Assembly: GCA_027014185.1 (NCBI GenBank)
Contig: JALWEK010000015.1
Coordinates: 1 to 17,247 of the forward strand
Direction of reading: 5' to 3'
Length of the DNA stretch: 17,247 nucleotides
Source of the DNA: Aquificaceae bacterium
Lineage (GTDB): Bacteria; Aquificota; Aquificia; Aquificales; Aquificaceae
In this document: positions 6,910 through 13,221 of the stretch, piece after piece
How the letters are laid out: every line of letters begins with the position of its first letter
Position numbering within the stretch: the first letter of the stretch is position 1
Made by a program: the position numbers and the translations under genes
The notes under the pieces: generated by a model
Told to the model about the DNA's origin: nothing
The model's input: only the letters and a program-made list of their open reading frames with translations
The model's database searches: none

Positions 6910-7394
6910 ATGCCCCCTCCTGACCTTAGGGATAGGCTTCTGAAGCTCTCCATATACCTGTTGTACTCGGGCGGCAGGTAGAGTTTCCTCTCCTCGAGCC
7001 TCTCCCTTATCAGGAGGATATTGGGCCTTCCCTTCTTCCAGTAGAAAGCCCCCACGCAACTTTCGAATTTGAACACGTCCTCCCTCCTTAGTGAAAAGAG
7101 GGGCTTATCCCCACACACCTCGGGGAGCCCATCCTTTAACCTCCCCGCCAGGAGAACGATGTCCGCATCCTCACAGCTCCCCACCTGATCTATCTTCTCT
7201 GAGAAAATCCTCAACCTTTTCGAGACCGTACGTTCCTTATCTCCGAGTATGAGAACCCGTACCCTCTCCTTGCCGATCAGGTCGGTAAAGATCTTCTCCA
7301 AGATCCTCGCCTCGAGTTCTTCCGGGCTTTTCCCTCCCACGGGAGCCCCGAAGGCAATTAAGGCAACAAGCAGTCCCAAAAGCACTTTTCGCAT
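6906..7394 (-). CDS. Small secreted periplasmic protein, YfiR-like in position
   Basis: A 162-residue protein with a clear signal peptide (MRKVLLGLLVALIAFGAPVG) and a small mature domain with alternating strands: RVRVLILGD (44-52), ADIVLLAG, KPLFSLR, then GAFYWKKGRPNILLI (115-129). Cys at 74, 94 and 113 could form one disulfide. The pattern of a nucleotide-fold-like strand, a helix, and a late glycine-containing strand followed by a helix resembles YfiR/DUF4154 periplasmic proteins. Sequence likeness is weak, so I infer the kinship mainly from size, secretion and genomic place. ATG 7394 shares a base with the receptor's TGA (TGATG), and its TGA overlaps the GGDEF-EAL GTG by 4 bp (GTGA). The likely role is to link the receptor to the periplasmic domain of the c-di-GMP enzyme. 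A solute-binding-like function is the alternative. Confidence 0.68.
   Translation of the reverse strand: MRKVLLGLLVALIAFGAPVGGKSPEELEARILEKIFTDLIGKERVRVLILGDKERTVSKRLRIFSEKIDQVGSCEDADIVLLAGRLKDGLPEVCGDKPLFSLRREDVFKFESCVGAFYWKKGRPNILLIRERLEERKLYLPPEYNRYMESFRSLSLRSGGGM
6916..6921 (-). promoter_or_regulatory. Shine-Dalgarno site that fixes the GGDEF-EAL start
   Basis: AGGAGG read on the minus strand, six bases before GTG 6909, inside the end of the upstream periplasmic-protein gene. It decides for GTG 6909 against the longer open frame. Confidence 0.75.
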
Positions 7395-9313
7395 CAGAAT
7401 ACCCAGTCCACAGACAGGTAGAGCGTCCTCTCACTAACCGGGAAGCTCACAACGTCTCCCGTCTGGTATATGAGGTACGGCGTCTCACTCGCCTTTCCGA
7501 GCAGGTTCTCCCCTTTCAGCTTAACGGACAGGTCTTTCCAGATCCGGTAGGACACCCCTGCAGAAAGGTCGTAGCCATCGCTCACTCTCTTTCCCCTAAA
7601 GGTGTAGCCGTTCCTGTAAACCAGTTCGGAAAACAGATCGAACCTCCTTATGGAAGCGAGTACCCTCACAAAACCTCCGAAGGTAGGAGAGGTTTTTACA
7701 TCCGGGTCTATGAAGCTGCTGACACCGGCGGATAGTTTCCCCCTCTCTGAGAAAAGGTAGTCTAGGGATAGGAAGACGGGCTTTGCCTCTATCGTCCTGT
7801 CCGAGTTAGTGAGGAGTCCCATGCTGTCAGGCACTATGGCCTTTTCTACCCTGACGTAACTTCCGCCGAGGGATAGGTTAAGCCTGCCGTACTTTAGCAT
7901 CCCCTCGACCGATACGGAGAAGGGGATCTCCATAGGATCTAGGTCCCTTCCAGAAATCTCTGTATCGTAGAAGTACGGAGGGATGTAGCTCTTAGATATG
8001 AAACCTTTCACCGAGAGGTTCTCGTTTATCACCGAGATGTAGCCTGCCCTGACTATGTACTCCAGGAAGTCTTCAAACCCGCCGTTCCGGTAGTACTTAT
8101 CTATCTTGATACCTCCTATCAGGAGGTTTCTCTCGCTCAGTGAGAGCTGGTCTTCGAGTATCAGTGAGTATATCTCTTGCCTGTTGAAGGGTACGGTACT
8201 GCCCACGTTCACAACATCACCGTTGAGGCGTGTGTAACGCCTCGAATCTATGTTCGAGTTGTAGAGCTTGTAGGATACTGCCGTGAGGAGCTTGTTCTCC
8301 TTGGACCTGAACTCCTTGGACAGGTAAAGGTCCACCTTGTTGAAGAAGGCGTTCTCGTAAAAGTCCTTCGGGTTCTTCAGCGGGTCCGGATCGAAGAACA
8401 CAGGTATGAACAGACCGCTGGAGCTCTTCTCGTAGTGCTTCCTCCTGTGGTTGTCTATGGAGAAAACGGCCTTCATGGATCTGTCCTTCGACAGGTAAGC
8501 AGTTAAGGAGAGGTATATGTCCTCCGCCTTCGTGTAACCCTCCTCGGCAACCCCATCGAGGGCGAAGCCCATGAAGGGTTTTTTCTTAACGAAACCGTAG
8601 CCCAGTTCCAGCTTTGCCCTTTCGAAGTATAGTCCCAGGAAGGCGTACCTGTAGAAGGCGTCCCTCGAGAGCTTCTGACCTCCGAGTGTGTAGTTCTTCC
8701 TGTTATCGCTTCCGTCTGAGATCAGGAATATGTAGGAGAAGCTGGAGCTTACCTCCTCCGCTGAGTAGAATACCCCTCCGTAGCCCCTTCTAGATGTAAG
8801 GCTTCCCCTCAGGGTTCTCGCATTTTCCCTGGCGGGCTCCTTCGTATAGATCTTGAGTATGAGGGTCGCGGGCTCGTTCCCAAGCTCTATGGCGCCTATA
8901 CCCTGGTATATCTCTATATGCTCCACTATGTCGATCGGGAAGTTCTCCCACACTAGGAATGGGGATCCCGTGTGGAGGGATGATACCTCGTGATCGTTTA
9001 TGTAAAGTCTTATGTGCTTGGGTATGGGTGTTTGGCCTCCGTACTCGTTCAGGGTCAGTATTCCGAACCTGTTGTTGGACAGGGTGAAGAACCGAAGAGA
9101 TCTCAGAACATCGGCGAGCCTGTAGGCCTGCATCCTCTCAAGATCTTCCCTCCTGAAGATTATCACGTGCCCGAGGCTCTCCTTCCTGGTCTTCCTGTAA
9201 AGCTCGGAGGCCTCCTCGTACTCCTTCAAGAGCTCCGTTATCGGCTGGGCAGACGATATACCAAGGAGAATAACCCAAGTTAAGAAGCCGAGGACCAAGA
9301 CCCCCACTCTCAT
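7394..9313 (-). CDS. TonB-dependent outer-membrane receptor (plug and barrel)
   Basis: A 639-residue outer-membrane protein from ATG 9313. Residues 1-22 are a signal peptide, with likely cleavage after SSA. A helical stretch with EYEEASELYRKTRKES follows. The plug domain (about 48-158) begins GHVIIFRREDLERMQAYRLADVL and ends with HIEIYQGIGAIELGNEPATLIL, which is typical of TonB-receptor plugs. Residues 160-639 alternate as beta strands and end in a terminal Phe, the usual barrel-insertion signal. I see no clear TonB box, so energy coupling is uncertain, and the protein may act as a sensor rather than a pump. No signature tells the ligand. A TTG at 9337 would extend it by 8 residues but would disrupt the signal peptide start. 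Its two downstream partners are coupled by 1- and 4-base overlaps. Confidence 0.88.
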   Translation of the reverse strand: MRVGVLVLGFLTWVILLGISSAQPITELLKEYEEASELYRKTRKESLGHVIIFRREDLERMQAYRLADVLRSLRFFTLSNNRFGILTLNEYGGQTPIPKHIRLYINDHEVSSLHTGSPFLVWENFPIDIVEHIEIYQGIGAIELGNEPATLILKIYTKEPARENARTLRGSLTSRRGYGGVFYSAEEVSSSFSYIFLISDGSDNRKNYTLGGQKLSRDAFYRYAFLGLYFERAKLELGYGFVKKKPFMGFALDGVAEEGYTKAEDIYLSLTAYLSKDRSMKAVFSIDNHRRKHYEKSSSGLFIPVFFDPDPLKNPKDFYENAFFNKVDLYLSKEFRSKENKLLTAVSYKLYNSNIDSRRYTRLNGDVVNVGSTVPFNRQEIYSLILEDQLSLSERNLLIGGIKIDKYYRNGGFEDFLEYIVRAGYISVINENLSVKGFISKSYIPPYFYDTEISGRDLDPMEIPFSVSVEGMLKYGRLNLSLGGSYVRVEKAIVPDSMGLLTNSDRTIEAKPVFLSLDYLFSERGKLSAGVSSFIDPDVKTSPTFGGFVRVLASIRRFDLFSELVYRNGYTFRGKRVSDGYDLSAGVSYRIWKDLSVKLKGENLLGKASETPYLIYQTGDVVSFPVSERTLYLSVDWVF

Positions 9314-9348
9314 ATCTGCGTTTTGTGTTATATACAATTTAGAATCGG
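9314..9348. promoter_or_regulatory. Divergent promoter region between the TonB receptor and murC
   Basis: A 35 bp AT-rich gap. On the plus strand TACAAT (9333-9338) and TAGAAT (9340-9345) are each one base off the -10 consensus. On the minus strand TATAAC (9332-9327) is one base off. These back-to-back elements would leave leaders of only a few bases. The interrupted dyad TTGTGTTATATACAA (9323-9337, arms TTGT/ACAA) covers both and could be an operator, but such a short dyad may be chance. No Shine-Dalgarno site is visible for either gene. The -35 elements, if any, would lie inside the coding regions. Confidence 0.4.
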
Positions 9349-10722
9349 ATGCTCAGGGAAAAAATAAAGAGGCTTCACTTTGTGGGGATAGGGGGTATTG
9401 GTATGAGCGGGATAGCCCAGGTACTTTTGGAGATGGGCTACTCCGTCTCCGGTTCGGACATAAAGGAGAACAAGAACACAAAACTCCTCAGGAAGAAGGG
9501 AGCCAAGGTTTACATCGGCCATTCCCCCGACAACTTGGAGAAGGACGTTCAGGTGGTCGTTTACTCCTCCGCAGTCAGGGAGGACAACCCCGAACTGCAG
9601 AGGGCCAGGGAGATGGGTATTCCCCTGATCCCGAGAGGGGAGATGCTCGCGGAGCTCTTCAAGCTTAGGGAGGGGATAGCGGTGAGCGGCTCCCACGGTA
9701 AGACCACCACCACCTCGATGATAGCCCACATACTCGAGGAGGCCGGCTTCGATCCTACCGTCATCATAGGCGGGATACTTCAGAGGCTCGGAGGGAACGC
9801 CAAGCTGGGGAAGGGGGACCTTCTGGTTTCAGAAGCCGACGAGAGCGACGGCTCCTTCCTTAAGCTCTCCCCCGTAGTTGCGGTGATCACGAACATAGAC
9901 AGGGAACATATGGACTTCTACAAGGACCTCAGCGATGTTGTTGAGGCCTTCTCCAGATTCGCGAGCTCGGTTCCCTTCTACGGGTTCTGCGTGGCCAACT
10001 CGGACGATGAGAACGTCCTCAGAGCTGTGAGCGGCTCTGGAAAGAGGGTGATCACTTTCGGCATGGGCGAAGGGGCCCAGGTTAGGGGCGCGGACCTGAG
10101 GATAAGGGAGGGCAGGTACACCTTCGAGGTCCTCTGGAAGGGGGTGGACCTGGGCAGTATCCATCTGGGTATAGGCGGGAAGCACAACGTTTACAACGCC
10201 CTCGCCTCGATAGCCGTTTCCCTGGAGCTGGGGATACCTTTCGAGGTTATAAAGAGCTCCCTGGAGAACTTCAGGAACGCCGAGAGGAGGATGGAGCTGA
10301 AAGGTTACTTTGGCGATGTTCCGATCTACGATGACTACGGCCACCATCCTACGGAGATAAGGGCCGTCCTGGACACGATAAGGGAGATGTACCCGAAGAA
10401 AAGGCTCGTTATGGTCTTTCAGCCCCACAGGTACTCGAGAACCTACCACCTATTCGAGGACTTCGTCAAAGTCCTGAGGGAGCCCGACAGGCTCTTCCTC
10501 CTCGAGATATACCCGGCGAGCGAGAGGAACGTGTACAACGTCAGCTCCTCCCAGCTTGCGGAGAGGACAGGAGCAACTTACGTGGAAGACAAAGAAAAGC
10601 TCTTCGATATGCTAACCAAGGAGCTCAGGCAGGAGGATGTCCTCCTCTTCATGGGGGCAGGGGATATAACCAGACTCTGCGAGGAGTTCGTTAGAGAGGT
10701 CTCCTTCACTTCAAGTGCCTGA
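9349..10722 (+). CDS. murC: UDP-N-acetylmuramate-L-alanine ligase (MurC)
   Basis: This cytoplasmic ATP-dependent ligase adds L-alanine to UDP-MurNAc, the first step of the peptidoglycan stem peptide. The 457-residue length is normal. The N-terminal nucleotide-binding motif HFVGIGGIGMSGIA is at 10-22. The Mur ATP loop SGSHGKTTTT is at 113-122. The central domain has SEADESDGSFL and ITNIDREHMD, and the C-terminal domain has YDDYGHHPTEI and VFQPHRYSRT, all diagnostic of MurC. ATG 9349 gives the usual short leader before the first glycine-rich motif. The gene stands alone here, without other mur, fts or ddl genes, flanked by a divergent receptor gene and a convergent kinase gene. That is common in lineages with scattered operons. 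Confidence 0.97.
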   Translation: MLREKIKRLHFVGIGGIGMSGIAQVLLEMGYSVSGSDIKENKNTKLLRKKGAKVYIGHSPDNLEKDVQVVVYSSAVREDNPELQRAREMGIPLIPRGEMLAELFKLREGIAVSGSHGKTTTTSMIAHILEEAGFDPTVIIGGILQRLGGNAKLGKGDLLVSEADESDGSFLKLSPVVAVITNIDREHMDFYKDLSDVVEAFSRFASSVPFYGFCVANSDDENVLRAVSGSGKRVITFGMGEGAQVRGADLRIREGRYTFEVLWKGVDLGSIHLGIGGKHNVYNALASIAVSLELGIPFEVIKSSLENFRNAERRMELKGYFGDVPIYDDYGHHPTEIRAVLDTIREMYPKKRLVMVFQPHRYSRTYHLFEDFVKVLREPDRLFLLEIYPASERNVYNVSSSQLAERTGATYVEDKEKLFDMLTKELRQEDVLLFMGAGDITRLCEEFVREVSFTSSA

Positions 10723-10736
10723 AAATCCTCAGGCGC
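10715..10736. terminator. Hairpin across the murC/ubiB convergent stop codons
   Basis: GTGCCTGA (10715-10722) and TCAGGCGC (10729-10736) can pair as an 8 bp stem with one G-T pair around a 6-base loop. Both stop codons (murC TGA 10720-10722; ubiB TGA, read from 10731 to 10729) lie in the stem, so three of the pairs come free from opposed TGA codons. No T tract follows on either strand, so it is at best an atypical two-way terminator. Confidence 0.35.
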
Positions 10737-12384
10737 CCTCCCTTATTATCTTGAACATCAGTCCACCGAAGAAGGCCAGAACTATAGCGCCGCTCATAAG
10801 CAGAAAGTGCTCAGCTTTGAAGAACCCCGGCTTGTAGGCGGAGACTATCAGGGCCATGGAGACCATGAAGCCGAGCGTGAGCATGCTCAGGGACAGTCTG
10901 TTTATGTCCTTCCTCAGATCTCCGACCAGTCTCTTCTCACCCTCGTACTTTACCGAGAACTCCAGCCTTCCGCTCTCGAGCATGGAGGCCAACCTCTTTA
11001 GTTTCTCCGGAGACTCCATAAGCATCTTGGAGATAACGGTCAGGTTCCTCTCAGCCTGACGGGCCATGAACTTGGGGGAGAGCAGTATCCTCCTGCTCCT
11101 CGAAAGATATGGCGAAACGGCGTTCATCATCCTGAAGTCCGGATCGAGCCTCATCAGGAGCCCCTCGGCCATACCTACCGTTTTTAAGAGTAAAAATAGA
11201 TCGGATGGCAGGCTTATCCTGTAACGGTATGTGAGTCTGAAGATCTCGTTGACTATCTTCGAGAGCTTTATCTCCTTCACCGGCCTTAAGAAGTAGTACG
11301 AGAACAAAACCTCCAGCTCCCTCTTGAGGAGCCTCTCCTTCTTTATATCACCCCTCACACCAAGGTCATGCAGGGCGTCCATAACCAGAGACATATCGCT
11401 CTTCGATATGCCGTAAAGTAGCTGGAGCAGGTTCACCCTCATTATGTCGTCCAGTGTACCCACCATACCGAAGTCCACTATCCCGACCCGGCCGTTGGTG
11501 AGGACGAAGAAGTTTCCGGGATGGGGGTCCCCGTGGAAGAACCCGTCCCTGAAGAACATGTTCATGTACATCATGGCTCCCCTGCTCGCTATATCTCTGG
11601 GGTCGTATCCCATCGATCTTATACCTTCAACATCGGTGAGCTTCACACCCTGGAGCTCCTCCATAACCAGCACCTTTTCCGTGGTGTACTCCCAGAAGAC
11701 CTCGGGTATGTAAACCGTCTCATCCTTCAGGAAGTTCCTCCTGAAGGTGTCTGCGTTCCTTCCCTCCCTCTCGTAATCGAGCTCGTTCCTGAGTATGTAC
11801 GCGAACTCCTCGTAGAGCCCCTCTATGTCCCAGTGCCTCGCCACCTCCCAGTGCTGGGCGAGCCTGCGGGCGAGCTCCTCCAGTATCTCCAGATCCTGCT
11901 TTATCTGGCGCTCAGCGCCAGGCTTTTGAACTTTGACCACCACACTTCTCCCGTCCTTCAGCTTCGCCCTGTGTACCTGTCCTATGGATGCGGAGGCTAT
12001 TGGTTTTTTCTCGAACTCAGAGAAGATCTCCCCGATGGGCTTTCCGAGCTCTTCCTCCACTACCCTGATTATGCTCTCGGTGGGGCAGGGAGGGATCCTG
12101 TCCTGGAGCTTGGAAAACTCCTCCACGTACTCTGCAGGTATCAGATCGGGCCTCGTGCTCAGGATCTGCCCGAGCTTTATGAAGGTAGGCCCGAGTTCCT
12201 CAAAGGCCATCCTGAGGTGCTCGGGAGCCGAGTACCTTTCCTTCCTCTTGGGATGGCCGAGTATACCCCAGTGGAAGGGAACGAACCTCCCCAGGCCCAG
12301 CTTCTCTACGAGGAAACCGAACCCATGTTTAGCGAGGACCTTCGCTATCTGGGCTTTCCTCTTTATGTTCCTGGGTCTGAACAT
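10729..12384 (-). CDS. ubiB: UbiB/ABC1/AarF family atypical kinase (membrane-anchored ATPase)
   Basis: A 551-residue protein with all the marks of the UbiB/COQ8 family: KLGQ at 70-73 (the family's KxGQ motif), the Ala-rich loop ASASIGQ at 130-136 in place of a P-loop, Lys151 (VVVKVQ), the ELDYEREG motif near 201, the catalytic HGDPHPGN at 284-291 and the metal-binding DFG at 304-306. Two hydrophobic helices close the protein (about 493-514 and 523-545), as in bacterial UbiB. The family supports isoprenoid-quinone synthesis, probably by acting on membrane lipid intermediates. Aquificaceae make a methylthio-naphthoquinone rather than ubiquinone, so the substrate here is unclear. I chose ATG 12384 (TGATG junction with the upstream small gene) over the adjacent GTG 12387. 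The 3' end faces murC across 6 bp. Confidence 0.93.
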   Translation of the reverse strand: MFRPRNIKRKAQIAKVLAKHGFGFLVEKLGLGRFVPFHWGILGHPKRKERYSAPEHLRMAFEELGPTFIKLGQILSTRPDLIPAEYVEEFSKLQDRIPPCPTESIIRVVEEELGKPIGEIFSEFEKKPIASASIGQVHRAKLKDGRSVVVKVQKPGAERQIKQDLEILEELARRLAQHWEVARHWDIEGLYEEFAYILRNELDYEREGRNADTFRRNFLKDETVYIPEVFWEYTTEKVLVMEELQGVKLTDVEGIRSMGYDPRDIASRGAMMYMNMFFRDGFFHGDPHPGNFFVLTNGRVGIVDFGMVGTLDDIMRVNLLQLLYGISKSDMSLVMDALHDLGVRGDIKKERLLKRELEVLFSYYFLRPVKEIKLSKIVNEIFRLTYRYRISLPSDLFLLLKTVGMAEGLLMRLDPDFRMMNAVSPYLSRSRRILLSPKFMARQAERNLTVISKMLMESPEKLKRLASMLESGRLEFSVKYEGEKRLVGDLRKDINRLSLSMLTLGFMVSMALIVSAYKPGFFKAEHFLLMSGAIVLAFFGGLMFKIIREGA

Positions 12385-12524
12385 CACAGGATGTACGAGA
12401 TCAGGATAAGCAGCAGTAGGAGAACTATCACCACCGCAACGGGGTTCTTCCTTATCTTCTCAAGTATCCCCTCCTTCCTAGACTGGGGTTTCTCCCTGTA
12501 GTAGTCCCTATCCATGAGCCCCAT
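12384..12524 (-). CDS. 46-residue single-pass membrane protein coupled to ubiB
   Basis: A short gene between comF and ubiB. Translation from ATG 12524 gives 46 residues: a polar, charged head with DRDYYREKPQSRKEG, the basic turn LEKIRKNP (21-28), then an unbroken hydrophobic helix from about 29 to 46 that ends the protein. The basic residues before the helix predict an N-in orientation with the C-terminus in the membrane or just outside. Support for it being real: GGAGG six bases before the ATG, a stop codon sharing one base with the ubiB ATG (TGATG), and sensible protein-like composition. Met4 (12515) is a weaker alternative start. I do not recognise the family. It may help place or regulate the kinase, but that is inference from coupling alone. 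Confidence 0.8.
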   Translation of the reverse strand: MGLMDRDYYREKPQSRKEGILEKIRKNPVAVVIVLLLLLILISYIL

Positions 12525-12528
12525 GAAA

Positions 12529-12536
12529 CACCTCCC
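12529..12536 (-). promoter_or_regulatory. Shine-Dalgarno site of the 46-residue membrane protein
   Basis: GGGAGGTG on the minus strand. Its GGAGG core ends six bases before ATG 12524. It lies in the 21 bp gap after comF and is the main evidence that the small gene is translated. Confidence 0.75.
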
Positions 12537-12545
12537 TACAATAAT

Positions 12546-13193
12546 TTAGCCCTCTTTTGCCACGCAGTAGAGGAAAACCTCCTCGGCCCCGATGGAGAGG
12601 AGATGCTCTGCCACACTTGATGCTGTTGACCCGGTGGTCAGTACATCGTCGAACAGAAGGATCCTCCTTCCCTCAACCTCGTCGATCATTTCCTTCCTGA
12701 CACGAAAGGCATCCCTCACCCTCCTCATCCTCTCCTCCCTCCCAAAAGAAGCGAGCGGTTTGGAGTACCTCACCCTGACCAGAAGGCTCTCGGCCCTTAC
12801 ACCGGTGCCCCTCAGTATCTCCAGGTTGTGATCGAAGCCTCTGTTCCACAGCCTGAGGGGATGAAGGGGTACCCAGGTGATAATATCCGGCCTCGCCTCT
12901 TCCAAGAACTCCTCGAGGTGCTCCTTTACTATTTCCCCCAACCTTCTGGCCAAAGGTTTTACGCTCCGGAACTTTATCAGCCTTATAACCTCAGCCAGAA
13001 CCCCCTCGTACTTTCCGAAGATCCTGTACGAGCTTATCCACTCGATCCTCCCGTAATCGATCGGATGGGACGGTCTTATGTCTGCGAGGCAGCTCTCGCA
13101 CAGGTAGCCCTGCTCCTCATCGGATACGCCCAGCCCGCATACGGAGCATCTGTCTTCGGATAATCCGGAAAGAGAGAGAATCCTCCCCAGCAC
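12546..13193 (-). CDS. comF: ComF family phosphoribosyltransferase-like protein
   Basis: A 215-residue protein of normal length for ComF. The N-terminal zinc-type knuckle has Cys16-x2-Cys19 and Cys32-x2-Cys35. WVPLHPLRLWNRGFDHN (107-123) is the family's P-x-x-RGFD/N-type motif, and the PRPP-binding loop ILLFDDVLTTGSTA is at 178-191. ComF proteins act in the cytoplasm with the DNA-uptake helicase in natural transformation. Their catalytic role as phosphoribosyltransferases is not established. The GTG start at 13193 is uncertain because no Shine-Dalgarno site precedes it. It is, however, the first start before the cysteine motif and leaves a 28 bp divergent gap to carB. Other com genes are absent from the window. 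Downstream it probably shares a message with the small membrane protein and ubiB. Confidence 0.9.
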   Translation of the reverse strand: MLGRILSLSGLSEDRCSVCGLGVSDEEQGYLCESCLADIRPSHPIDYGRIEWISSYRIFGKYEGVLAEVIRLIKFRSVKPLARRLGEIVKEHLEEFLEEARPDIITWVPLHPLRLWNRGFDHNLEILRGTGVRAESLLVRVRYSKPLASFGREERMRRVRDAFRVRKEMIDEVEGRRILLFDDVLTTGSTASSVAEHLLSIGAEEVFLYCVAKEG

Positions 13194-13221
13194 AGCTTTA
13201 AGTTTAAAATAAGATCCTTGA
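13194..13221. promoter_or_regulatory. Divergent promoter region between comF and carB
   Basis: A 28 bp AT-rich gap. TAAAAT (13205-13210) on the plus strand is one base off the -10 consensus and would give a leader of about 5 bases before carB. On the minus strand only a poorer TAAACT-like match (about 13208-13203) precedes comF. No Shine-Dalgarno site is visible for either gene. Any -35 elements must lie within the opposing coding regions. Confidence 0.35.

Noticed and set aside
6910..7059. Extension of the GGDEF-EAL frame upstream to 7059
   Set aside because: The extra 50 codons lie inside the periplasmic-protein gene, are hydrophilic and would put TM1 far from the N-terminus. GTG 6909 has a strong Shine-Dalgarno site.
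11521..12501. Open frame of 326 codons on the plus strand, antisense to ubiB
   Set aside because: It mirrors the ubiB codon pattern on the other strand, has no recognisable domain or ribosome-binding site, and ubiB carries all its family motifs here.
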